The position numbers and the translations under genes were made by a program. A stretch of DNA of 64,000 bases from Tricholoma matsutake (taxonomy: Eukaryota > Basidiomycota > Agaricomycetes > Agaricales > Tricholomataceae), in assembly GCA_026075535.2 (NCBI GenBank), contig AP026546.1:3162001-3226000 (forward strand), given 5' to 3'. Below are positions 40,409 to 50,282 of this stretch, one piece after another. Numbering within the stretch: position 1 is the stretch's first letter; each line of letters starts with the position of its first letter. Under the pieces are notes generated by a model. The model was not told where the DNA came from, ran no database searches, and worked only from the letters and a program-made list of their open reading frames with translations.

Positions 40409-40482
40409 TGACCAGACTGGGGATTGAACCCAGGCCCTCCTGGACATATACCAGATGCTCTGACCAACTGAGCTATCAGGTC
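40409..40482 (-). tRNA. tRNA-like sequence in TRIM LTR, copy 1
   Basis: 74 nt on minus fold into a full cloverleaf: acceptor GACCTGA/TCTGGTC with one T-T mismatch, D-stem GCTC/GAGC, anticodon stem TCTGG/CCAGG, T-stem CTGGG/CCCAG with loop TTCAATC, discriminator A. Box A TAGCTCAGTTGG and box B GGTTCAATCC match the pol III consensus. The anticodon loop TATATGT would give UAU (Ile), but position 33 is A instead of the universal U, so decoding is doubtful. It lies within an LTR and is duplicated there, so it is scored as tRNA-like, not as a normal tRNA gene. Confidence 0.7.
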
Positions 40483-40708
40483 TTATAGGGTTCAACAGAA
40501 CAAGGATGCCATATAACCAGACACGGATTGCTATCACTATCACATCACATTTTAGTGTGTGTGTGTGCAAACTATGGTCTGTTAAGTACTGATTAAGTAG
40601 TGACAGATTATATAATCCAACACACCCCCTTAATCTGGCACATCTAAATCTGCTTAGGTAATCTGGCTGACAAAGTGCCAGGGCCCATAACCTGTTAAAC
40701 AGAAAAGA

Positions 40709-40782
40709 TGACCAGACTGGGGATTGAACCCAGGCCCTCCTGGACATATACCAGATGCTCTGACCAACTGAGCTATCAGGTC
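40709..40782 (-). tRNA. tRNA-like sequence in TRIM LTR, copy 2
   Basis: Identical to copy 1 over all 74 nt, while the rest of the two LTRs differs by about six substitutions and an indel in a TG run. Same cloverleaf, box A and box B. Confidence 0.7.
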
Positions 40783-40921
40783 TTATAGGGTTCAACAGAA
40801 CAAGGATACCATATAACCAGACACGGATTGCTACAACTATCACATCACTTGTGTGTGTGTGCAAACTATGGTCTGTTAAGCACTGATTAAGCAGTGACAG
40901 ATTATATAATCCAACATGCCA

Positions 40922-42666
40922 TTGGCTGTAACCCATATGCTGAATCAATTTATGAAGATCCTGGATTATATCCACAGTTGTTTTCTTGGCTCTTCCCCTA
41001 TGGGCATGGAGGGATTGGGTCTGCATCACTATCTGATAAAGAGCACAAGAGACATCTCCTCATGTACCACAACAAGTGCTTTCAGCAAGATCTGAGTTTC
41101 CCCTTTGTAGCTTTCAGTCATGAGCAGATAAAGGCTAGTACCACAGGAGGTTTCCTGTTGGCTGAAACAAAAAATTTGATGACATAGCACAGCGTCTTCT
41201 TAACATTGATCAAGATGTTCTGTCATCAATGGCTGATCGTATGTCAAAGGGAGATATTATCAAACTGTCTACTCAAGAGGAGAAAGAATGCTTTCAAGTT
41301 ATTTGAGACTTGGATCATATAGGTGGAAAGGTTTCTGGCTCAGTCACCAGCAAAAAGTACATGAGAAATGAAATATGGTCACTAATAGCTCATTAAGGTG
41401 CTCCACTTTGGTATTTAACTCTTTCACCTGCTAATGTCAAGAATCTAATTGCTCTGTGCTATGCTGACCAAGACATAATGTTCAGGCCCAGAATCAGACT
41501 TCCAGAGGACCAATATTGACTCATTGCAAATAATCCTGTAGTATGTGCTTGCTTTTTCCATTTTATGGTAAAATAATTCATCAAACATGTACTTGGAATT
41601 GACTCAGACCATCCTGGGCTTTATGGAGAAACATCTGCATACTATGGTACTGTTGAACAGCAAGGTTGGCTTATGCTTCACATTCATCTTTTGCTTTGGA
41701 TTAAAGGTGGCCTGACTCCAGATGAGATAAGAGATCGTACAATTGACCCCACATCTGATTTCCAGCAGCAGATGGTTGATTATCTTGAAAGTGCTTCACA
41801 AGATGAATTTTTGACAGGCACACAAGCAGAGGTGTTATCTGATGTGTTTAACACTACACAAAGTGGAGATTATCAGAAACCTTGTGTGAGCCTCCACCTG
41901 CACCATGCAAAACATCTGAGTGTAACAGTTGCACAAAGTGCCAAAATCTAAAGACCTGGCAGGAAAGATTTGCCTGTGATGTTGATGATATAGTGTCAAA
42001 ATCTAACATGCATACCTGCAGTACTAATATTTACAAAAATGGTACTCAGAACAAGGGAGAATCTTACAAAGGTTGTCTTGACAACAAGTGGGGTAGATGC
42101 AAGTCCCACTTTCCCCATGAGACCTTTGAAGTAACAGATGTTGACACAGTGACTGGTGCACTCAACCTAAAAAAAAAGAGCCTTGGATAAACACTTTCTC
42201 ACCTGTGATTTCCTATCTGCTTCATTGCAACACTGATGTTACCAGTCTCAGGTCTGGAACTGCCATAAAGGGAACTCTGTTGTATATGTCAGACTATATC
42301 ACCAAAATGAGTTTGAAAACACATGTAGTTTTTGAATCTATTCACTCCATATTCCATAAGAATACAGAAATGCTAGGTGGCTGTGAGAGTAGACATGTGA
42401 AGGCCAGGAAACTCATGACAAAGATGGTGAATACAATGTGTGCAAAATTAGAATTAGGCTCACCCATGATCTGTTTGTACTTGCTTGGTAATCCAGATCA
42501 TTACACAAGCTATAGATTTGTACCATTTTACTGGCAGTCATGTGTTCATGAGGTTAGAAAGGCATGGGATGAGGATTTTACTGGAGAGCAGACCCAAAAG
42601 GTTGCCATCTTGAAGCATGGTGGAAGAATTGTTGGAATATCAAATGTAGATGATTATGTATGCTGA
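40922..42666 (+). pseudogene. Helitron Rep (HUH endonuclease) domain
   Basis: It begins IGCNPYAESIYEDPGLYPQL and FSWLFPYGHGGIGSASLSD, the Helitron-like N domain. Next come KGSLTSKKYMRNE-like GSVTSKKYMRNEIWSLIAH, WYLTLSPANVKNLIALCYAD, HPGLYGETSAYYGTVEQQGW and the two-His motif LMLHIHLLLWIKGGLTPDEI, the HUH metal site. Downstream are CKTSECNSCTKCQNLKTWQE and the Tyr motif LLYMSDYITKMSLKTHVVFE (YxxK, catalytic tyrosine). Stops at 41304-41306 and 41518-41520 are TGA where Arg is expected. So the rolling-circle nuclease is recognisable but dead. Confidence 0.85.
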
Positions 42667-42679
42667 CCAGCAGAGCTAG

Positions 42680-43115
42680 ATGATTTGTCACTTTATGACT
42701 GATTATAAACATGTAAAGTTTCCAACCAAACCCTCAAAAAAATCTGCAGCTCCACTACTTGATCCATCTGTCAGTGACCAGGATGATGACATACAGCAAG
42801 ATCAAGATGCCAATCAGGATACTCAGGATGATGACATACAACAAGATCAAGAAGCCAACCAGGATACTGCTGAGGATGATTTCCCAGAAGATAACTGCTG
42901 TGATGTGCCAAATAGCATGCTGCAGTTTTCAGAGTCACACCCACTGGCTACAACTCATGGCTTGAAGTGTTTTTTCTCTCCACGTGTACCCAATTTTGTA
43001 GGACAAACACTTCCTCATTGTGACCAAGGTGACAGAGAGTTTTATTGTACAACAATGTTGACTTTGTTCAAGCCATGGCATTCTGGTTCTACTCTCAAAG
43101 CAAAAGATGCCTCTT
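42680..43115 (+). pseudogene. Helitron protein, region between Rep and helicase
   Basis: It reads VKFPTKPSKKSAAPLLDPSV, an acidic repeat (DDDIQQDQDANQDTQ then DDDIQQDQEANQDTA), then LQFSESHPLATTHGLKCFFS, RVPNFVGQTLPHCDQGDREF and YCTTMLTLFKPWHSGSTLKA. The last part is the typical lead-in to the Helitron helicase (FVGxxLPxxD..YYxTMLTLFKPWR). It is cut by the hAT insertion and continues at 43935 as AFVAHTFTNCEEKIMKNFN. Confidence 0.82.
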
Positions 43116-43123
43116 GGGATGAA

Positions 43124-43926
43124 TAGGGAATGTCATGGGCTACCCTGGGGTTTTTCAGGGCAACCCATGCCCATACCCATCAAAACCTGTACCCATACCC
43201 TTGTGTACAGTTTCTGATAGGTACAGGTCATGGGTTGGGTATAACCCACAGGTATCAAAACCTGTACAGGATCAAAACATGGGTTCCCATTAAAAGTGAC
43301 TGAATCATTGATCATTAGTCATTTATATGTTTTTGTATGCTCACCACATCAACCACCACTCTCGATGATGCTGCCACCTCCTCCCTTCCTCCTACCCATA
43401 GAACCAACCACAGAAACAGGCCCAAACAACATTATCGTCATTTGGGCCCCTGGTAAGTTTCTTTTTATATATTCTTTGCTTTTTATTTTTCAACTAACTT
43501 ACATTTCTCGTGTCTTATAGGTTTTGATGTATAACAATGAAACGACATCAGGACAATGGTAGTGGCCACTTATGGGACCACGAAAGCACCCCCAACCACT
43601 GCCACGAATGATTGCTCGTGGGCTGGGAATGGGTCCAACTGCAAAACAGCAAGAGAACTGCAACACACTCGCCCCACACCGCTGTGAACCCCTGCTCATG
43701 AAGTGGATCACAGGTACTCAATGACAACAATGACATGGAGAGGGGAGGATGATGACAATGACAATGAGGGGACAACAATGATGACAACAAGGGGACAACA
43801 ATGATGACAATGAGGGGACAACAATGATGACAGCGAGAGGACAAAAAACCCACCATGCCCATACCCATACCCATCTGCACCTGTGGCATCTACCCACATG
43901 GGTTTACAAACCCATGACATTCCCTA
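43124..43926. mobile_element. hAT-type element (803 bp) with intron-like cargo
   Basis: The ends are TAGGGAATGTCATGGG and its inverse. An exact 8-bp duplication GGGATGAA (43116-43123, 43927-43934) flanks it. Subterminal regions are full of ACCCAT/GGGTATG repeats, as in hAT elements. The centre (about 43330-43850) holds CA/AC-rich sequence with a GT..AG T-rich intron-like segment (GTAAGTTTCT at 43452 to CTTATAG at 43520). No transposase. Excision restores Helitron KDASWDEAFVAHT. Confidence 0.93.
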
Positions 43927-43934
43927 GGGATGAA

Positions 43935-44850
43935 GCTTTTGTTGCACACACATTTACTAACTGTGAAGAAAAAATAATGAAAAACTTTAATATCCAATAT
44001 GAGTGTCTTGATCAGAGAGATGATTTCCTGTCTGAGTTAAAGAAGGGGGCTACTGCTGTGCATGGTTGGATGAATGATGATGTCATTGTCCATGAAATGA
44101 ATCAATCGGGTGTTTTGCATAGCCTGTATGAGATTTCAGTCAATGACTTGCCCACTGATGAGATTGAGGTTGATGATCAGCAAAGTCAAAAGTATAAGCA
44201 GCAAATGAAATCAATGTCTATTACAAAACTTATTATGACTAGGCTTGGTTGGACTGCATGCAATCCAGAAACCCTTCCAGACAATTATGACTTGACATCC
44301 CACACATCTGTTTCAGGCATATGTATTGGAAGTGAATGGAAGAATGTGGTCATATCTAAAAGGAAAAGCATTCTTGAGAGCCAATTGCAAAGTTACCAGC
44401 AAAGTAGAACCAACATCCCTCAGCTGAGCAGCAAAAACATATTTGAAGGTGTCAAAATTGTTGACAAAAGTTATCTAGAGAAAAAGTGTGTCAGCCCTGA
44501 GTGGCAAAATGAAATGGACTCTGTGGCAACAGCCTTCCATCTGAATGCTGAGCAGGAACATGCATTTCATATAGTTGCCAATCATTCATGTCATCCAACT
44601 TCAGAAAGATTGAGGATGCATATTGGTGGAATGGCAGGAACAGGCAAATCCCAGGTGTTGAAAGCACTGATGGAATTCTTCAAGTGGAAGAATGAATCAC
44701 ATTGATTCATCATTGTTGCACCAACTGGCAGTGCAGCTGTATTACTTTGAGGTTCAACTTATCATTATATATTTGGCATAAATGACTTCTCATTTGGAAA
44801 ATCTTAATTTGCCAAAAGATGTCATCAACGACCTAGGTTAAGATTTGCGA
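43935..44850 (+). pseudogene. Helitron helicase (PIF1-like), N-terminal part
   Basis: It continues AFVAHTFTNCEEKIMKNFNI QYECLDQRDDF, then the Walker A motif MHIGGMAGTGKSQVLKALME and the Ia motif FIIVAPTGSAAVLL after a TGA at 44703-44705 (Arg expected before FIIVAPTG). The Walker B/DEISM segment that should follow is missing: after FGINDFSFGKS the sequence becomes disordered (about 44800-45000), pointing to an internal deletion. Confidence 0.85.
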
Positions 44851-44999
44851 CTGAGACTGGTCAAGATCTGGTTCATTTCTATTCTGAAGACACAGTCAGT
44901 TCAACAGATGATCGTGCACAAACTCCAAAGAAAAGTCATTTAGGAAATTTGGAAATAAGCAAGTACAGAAACCTTCTTTATCATTAGCCCTTCAGCAGA

Positions 45000-45906
45000 C
45001 TCTTTGGGATTTGACACCTTCCAGTAATACAAAAAACATACCTGGAAAACTGTCACTTCATCAGGGACTACCTGTGATTATTCAGTTGAATAGTGCAACA
45101 GAGTTGTGTATAACTAAAGGTCAGGATGCTACAGTATATGACTGGCAGGCAACTAGGGGGTCTAGAGGTCAATGTATTCTTGATACACTATTTGTCAAGC
45201 TTGTAAATCCACCCCACAGACTGTGCAACTGGATAACTTACCTGAAAATGTTGTACCACTGACAAGAACAATTACCAACACCCAATGTAATCTTCCAAAT
45301 GATGCAACTATTAATATATCCAGGAGTCAAGTTGAGGTACTCCCAAACTTTGCTATAACAGATTATACCTCCCAAGGCAAGACAAGGGAATTCAATGTTG
45401 TTGATCTTTCCAGTGCAAGGAGCCACCAGTCATACTATACAGCACTTTCCAGAAGTGCATCAGCAGCAGCAGGTACAGTGATTCTGCAGGGGTTTGATGC
45501 ATACAAAATTACAGGGGGTGCTTCAGGTGCACTACGACAGGAGTTTCAAGAGCTTGAGATGCTAGATGACATAACCACACTGTGTTATAATGGAAAGTTG
45601 CCAGTTTCTGTAGTGGGTGAGTGTAGGAATGATCTCATATCTGCCTTTTGCATGGTTAGAGGAGATAAATACATACCTCCAAAGGTTCATCGAGCAATAT
45701 GTTGGAAAGATAGTGATCCATTTCACTTGTCAGATGGTGTCGAGACCAAATGGATTGTAGACTCTTCTAAGCAACCCCCTCCTTCACACTCCAAAAGATC
45801 TGCAGTTTCTCAATTTGTACCAGCAAAGGTCACAGCATCCAAGACAGTCAATCTTAAAAAGTGTAAGTTAAGGATTTTAATCAGACAGTGCCCAAACCTA
45901 GGTTGA
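45000..45906 (+). pseudogene. Helitron helicase, C-terminal part
   Basis: Two frames: 45011-45262 with NIPGKLSLHQGLPVIIQLNS and ELCITKGQDATVYDW; then 45223-45906 with LPNFAITDYTSQGKTREFNV and SYYTALSRSASAAAGTVILQ, motifs V and VI of PIF1/RecD-type helicases. A linker (GALRQEFQELEMLDDITTL, then VVGECRNDLISAFCMVRGDK) typical of the Helitron helicase tail follows. One frameshift near 45230. Confidence 0.86.
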
Positions 45907-45959
45907 AAAGGAACAAAACAGTATCAAGCATTATTACTGATCAACATGCACCAATTAGT

Positions 45960-46570
45960 AATCCACAGGGGTCTCAGTGGAGCAACAATAGCTGTGCATT
46001 TGATGCAGTGATGTCAAATCCTATACAATATATGGCAAGATGATGCAAGGAATCGAACTGTTCAGTTCAAGGACATCAACAATGAATTTCTAGGACAGAT
46101 CTCAAAGAGCTTCTCACAGACTAGGCCTTATGGCACTACATATAATCTTGAGGATGTCCATGATTTTATGCAACAGCATTTGCAGTGACAAGATTCTGTG
46201 GCTTTTGCTTGGGGCAGATACACAGGAATTCAAAACATTTTAGATTACCTGTTGGCTACAGATTGAGCTATCACATCATCATCAGTGTACTGTCCAAATA
46301 ATTATTCTGTGAATAGGGCTGAATCACTTATCCACAGTTGTCAGATTACAATTTTACACCAATCCCCAACCATACAAGCATTTGTTGATGATCAAACCAT
46401 TGAGTGCACATCATGCTGCCACATATGTCAGTCTCTCAATGTGCGACAACATATTTTTAGAGAAACCCCTGCTGTCATTGCATTTGACATGTCGCAGTAT
46501 CGGACATCCCTGTCAGATAATATAGTTGTTACTACAGTTGATGGACAATGCACAACAAACAAACTTGGAC
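45960..46570 (+). pseudogene. Helitron C-terminal region, possible cysteine-peptidase-like domain
   Basis: Stretches read SQWSNNSCAFDAVMS, LGQISKSFSQTRPYGTTYNL EDVHDFM, VAFAWGRYTGIQNILDYLLA, IECTSCCHICQSLNVRQHIF and TPAVIAFDMSQYRTSLSDNI. The NSCAFDA box resembles the NSCY.NA Cys box of ubiquitin-specific peptidases, and a C-terminal peptidase-like domain of this kind accompanies some basidiomycete Helitrons as I recall. Frames change at about 46015 and stops occur near 46186 and 46263. The domain call is tentative. Confidence 0.5.
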
Positions 46571-48260
46571 TCATGTTTGGCAAAGATTGGTGCCCTGACC
46601 AGCAGAACATTCCCTGTCATCATGGACCCAATGTTGCACCACCACAATTTGGCCCTCCTGCCAACTATCAGTGACCTCACCTCCCAAACAACTTTGTCCC
46701 TCACCTTCCACATGATGGGTATCTAGGTGCTTTGCAGTACCAGCAATGTGAAGGACCTTGGGCACATTATTCTCCACCTCCACCTCATTATGCTGTTCCT
46801 CCAATGCAGTATAACCTGCCCCCACCTCCTGGATTGCATGCTCAGTATCACCACCCACAACTCTATCAACAGCCACCAGTTCCAAAAGCAGCTTCACCTG
46901 CTTCCCAAGTATGTGAGTGCCCCAATGCAGAAGTTTATCCAGGTGGTATGGACTTCTCATCCTTTGTAAATGGTATTGTTGTTGATTGAATGACTGACAG
47001 TGTATTGAATGGTTGCAGTGACAAACACCACTACAGTTCAGAAGCAATTTTTGATTGAATCTGACATTCCATATATTGACTTATGGTCCCGCTCCTGTGC
47101 AAACTTGGACTTGGACTCTGCAACTGCTGAACTGGGGTATAAGATTACTGGTGCTGATGGTCCAAAGACCCAACCTTCTCCATTTGCCAGCAAGAATGAT
47201 TTTTTGCTTGCGATGACTCACATTTGTGGGCTGATCTCTCATGCGCATACAAAGGAGTACAGCATTGAAATTATCAACTTGGTGAGCTGTGGCTGTTTGT
47301 GATCCCTTCTTCACATCTGATCTATGTTTGTAATCAAGAAACCAACACCAGCACCCACTTCGACATGAGCTAAGTCTAAGAAGTGCTCATGGGAGGATGA
47401 CATTCCTGAGGAAGTACAGACTGAGGTAGCTTTGATGAAGGAATACAAGATCCTCACTGCTCATCTAAAGTGTGAGGCACACAAAGGTCACTGCTATATC
47501 AATTGAATGTGGAACACAAGCAGCTTGACTATAAAGACATGTCTTACTGGGCAAAGAAAATGGTATTGTTCAGTTCTTTTTGGTAGCAACAACAAACTAA
47601 GCAACTTCCAGGTTCTTGGTGAGGCCAACAAATATAATCCTCCAAATGTGTTCTCTATGGATCACCAGCCCAAATGTGGACATCCCAACCATTTGGCACC
47701 CTCCCCCAAGATCCATGTCCATTTTGAGGGGCTTGGTAACACTCTGCAGTTTGGCAGGTCAGTACTTGGTAATCTGGCTACCCCAACATCCAGCACTCCA
47801 TTGTCCAGCCCTGTGTCATCAAGTGCTGTGTCATCAAGCACTATGTCATCAAGCGCCAGGTCATCTGAGTTGAGCACCGCATCATCAAGTGCCACTTCCC
47901 TTCCTTCCACTTTGCTGGGTCATTCACCTATCATTGACCCTGTTGTCGACAACTTGCTGTTACAAGATGCTCTCAATTCCTTACACAAGGTACACCCTGA
48001 ATTGAACTTCCCTTCCATGCTTGTGCTGTTACTCGGTGCTGGCATGAAATGATCTCATTGTGTGTGGAGTACCATTGATTGTACAGTGGACTGGCTTACC
48101 AAAAACCAGTGCTGTTGAGCTTTGCGCCTATGCACGTCGCTGGAAGGCCTTGGATTGTATCAATGGGCAAGTAAGTCCAGAGCCTGAGTCTGACCATAGT
48201 GATGGTGGAGACACAGAGGATTATGAAGAGCATGCTGACAGTGGTGAAGAATGTGAGTAG
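46540..48260 (+). pseudogene. Spliced gene of an uncharacterised Agaricomycete family, decayed
   Basis: Exon-like parts: a Pro/Gln/Tyr-rich start (YSPPPPHYAVPPMQYNLPPP) ending MDFSSFVNGIV at about 46981; intron to TTGCAG; VTNTTTVQKQFLIESDIPYI DLWSRSC, LDSATAELGYKITGADGPKT to IEIINL (47279); intron GTGAGC..ATCAAG; KKCSWEDDIPEEVQTEVALM, LKCEAHKGHCYIN, LDYKDMSYWAKKMV; intron GTATTG..TTCCAG; VLGEANKYNPPNVFSMDHQP; a Ser/Thr-rich run; then PLIVQWTGLPKTSAVELCAY and an acidic end. I recall similar hypothetical proteins as common in Agaricomycetes, but no function. Stops (for example after CYIN) show decay. It sits directly 3' of the Helitron gene in the same orientation. Confidence 0.6.
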
Positions 48261-48429
48261 CTACCTTCAATGCAGCGTATAATGTCTATTTTCCCTCTAA
48301 TTGCTTCTTTTGTACATATCTGCTTCTTATATTTGTCTATCCTCCCTCTAATTCCTTCTTTTGTATATATCTTCTCCTTATATTTGACATAACCCATAGC
48401 CTACAGCCTATTTAATGTTGATCATGCAA

Positions 48430-48820
48430 TATAGCCACTGTGTCAAAACCAGCCAACTGCCTTTTCTGGTGTTACACTAAATTCTGCATCCCACAACATT
48501 TTGTATGGGTCACCATGTGCACCTCCTGTTATCTCTCCCAGGACATAGTCATGGTTTGCTTGAATCCATGCCTTGATAGCAGAAAATCCTTCTTCAATCG
48601 GATCAAGGTCAGGAGAATAGGTAGGGAGAAAGACAAGTCACATTCCTCTGAACAATGGTTTTAGTTTCTTTGTTAGTCATATTCCATGCCTGTTACACAC
48701 CTATCCTCAATCATCTGTTAAGTTCCTCAGATTTGTGAATGCTTGCATTGTCCATGATGATAACTGAATTTTTTTGCAGCCAAGGGTTCATCTGATCCAG
48801 TAAGCCCTCAATAAATTTGT
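48430..48820 (-). pseudogene. IS630/Tc1-type transposase, C-terminal part
   Basis: On minus: FIEGLLDQMNPWLQKNSVII MDNASIHKSEEL (second catalytic Asp in MDNASIH), then fragments of the LPPYSPDLNPIEEGFSAIKA W-type segment with the third acidic residue (frames shift here), then YVLGEITGG. It joins ..NRSFTAFTFNEF at 51822 when the hAT element is removed. This is the DDE superfamily endonuclease type widespread in Agaricomycetes. Confidence 0.78.
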
Positions 48821-49426
48821 TAGTGCTTCAAGGTCCAGTCACAAGAACCGGAAAAAGACTGAGACTGAACCAAACTGCAACCAATAGAACTGGACCTTCA
48901 GTCCCGGTCCTACCAGTCATAGCATCGGTTCAGTTCTTGGTTTGCTGATCTCCCAAGGATGGCAGAACCATTGAAAACCAATTTGAACCGGTCCCAGACC
49001 AAACTGATGAGTGTGTAAAGTAAATAAATTTATTATACATTGAAATGAATAAACAAAACAAAGACTCATATAGATTTAATACTATTTAATTAATTATTCA
49101 TAGTAGAAGAAAAGTTGGGGCAAACCCAAGCAAAAAGATTGAATTGTGAGCCACTCATTTAGTGCAAGGTGAGCATGGACCATTTGCATCTGTTTGCCCA
49201 CCTCACGTGGGTTTTCGTTTACATGTTTACATGTGTTGTAGTTGTTGAACCCTCAACCACCACCACCATCAATCACAATGCCACTGCCCCCAAAGTAAGT
49301 TATCATTCATGTTTTCTTCTTTCTAACTTACTAACTAACTTTTTCATTCAGTTTTAATCATGATAGCGAGACCAACATGTTGATGACAACACACGGCACT
49401 GCACGATGCAGCTCCCACCACCACGC

Positions 49427-50120
49427 ACACGAGCCACTGCTCATGGGGTGGATCGGGGATACTTTGCAACACCAATGATAACGCCAGGTATGTGCCACAT
49501 CACCCCAACGTTGCCATGTCACTAATGACACCCAACCCAGCGCCCACATCCAGCCTCACGAGCCACTGCTTGTGGGGTGCATGGTGGGTGCTAGCTATTG
49601 ATGAAGGACAACAGGGCTGACAGACGACAACTGAGCACCTGCAACCAGCCTCACGAGCCACTGCTCATGGGGGGATCATGGGTGCTACCTTGCGAATGAG
49701 GCCAACGATGAGGCCACGTCCATGCCACATCACCCCAGTGCCGCCGCAACAACAACACTGACAGAAACAGCAACAACAGCAGCAGCATCAGCAATGGCAA
49801 CCACAACCACAATGATGACAACGACAACTACAACGGGGGTAAGAACAATGACAACGACAGTACCTATGACAGCCCCCTCCCTTGCTTGAAGCATGAGATG
49901 GAGGGGGCCATTCATTATCTTTCATTTAGTACTAACAAATGTTCCCCAGCAATTGCATCCAGCCTCGCGAGCCACTGCTCGCGGGGTGGAGTTTTTTTTT
50001 TTTTTGTTATCCAGAGATCATGCCCCCTCGCTCGAAACGCGAGATGGAGGGGGCTATTTTCTTTACTAACGAGCCTTTGCCCAGCCTCACAAGTCCCTCA
50101 TGGGGTGGATTCATTTTTTT
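49427..50120 (+). repeat. Array of short hairpin repeats (GAGCCACTGCTC)
   Basis: About five copies of a 25-30-bp unit CCTCACGAGCCACTGCTCAT plus GGGGTGGA, at about 49427, 49553, 49650, 49963 and 50075. One copy is CGCGAGCCACTGCTCGCG, a perfect 7-bp stem with a CACT loop; others carry C-to-T changes in the stem. A second hairpin, CCCCCTCGCTCGAAACGCGA with GATGGAGGGGG, appears at about 49872 and 50021. The units are spaced 70-300 bp apart, separated by CAACAA-type low-complexity DNA. Confidence 0.7.
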
Positions 50121-50282
50121 TTTGTTCTTTGTTTTTTAACGTAGTTTACATTAATTACAAATAGTTAATAAGTGTCGGTCACAGTCGGCTGGACTAGTCT
50201 AGGACCTGGTCCAGTCGTGAACTGGTTTTGACTGGTTAGTGAACTGATTGCAACCAACATGGACTGGTCCTGTAGGGTCCGG

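Larger units (their letters stand above)
40393..40916 (-). mobile_element. Terminal-repeat retrotransposon in miniature (TRIM) with tRNA-like sequence in each LTR
   Basis: LTRs at 40393-40622 (230 bp) and 40693-40916 (224 bp) have TG..CA ends and flank only 70 bp. An exact target duplication TGCCA (40388-40392, 40917-40921) surrounds it, and its removal restores the Helitron motif ALAIGCNPYAESIY. In minus orientation the LTR starts TGTTGGATTATATAATC. Directly after the 5' LTR comes GGTTATGGGCCCTGG (40692-40678), the same PBS-like site as in the copia at 18967, and just before the 3' LTR a polypurine AAGGGGGTG. No coding sequence; copia proteins presumably move it. Each LTR contains a complete tRNA-like sequence. 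Confidence 0.88.

Noticed and set aside
40409..40482. Normal host tRNA-Ile(UAU) gene
   Set aside because: It is present identically in both LTRs of a transposable element, position 33 is A, and the anticodon is doubtful; kept only as tRNA-like.
40393..40916. Two independent tRNA-derived SINE insertions
   Set aside because: One TGCCA duplication surrounds both units, LTR-like TG..CA ends, PBS-like and polypurine sites lie in the spacer, and there is no A-rich tail; a TRIM explains all of it better.
40358..41029. 223-aa minus-strand ORF with two near-identical halves
   Set aside because: It is a chance open frame through the two LTRs of the TRIM and carries the repeated tRNA-like sequence; no protein family.
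37803..46570. Intact Helitron
   Set aside because: Several TGA stops, frameshifts, a 262-bp duplication, three insertions and a missing Walker B segment; called a pseudogene.
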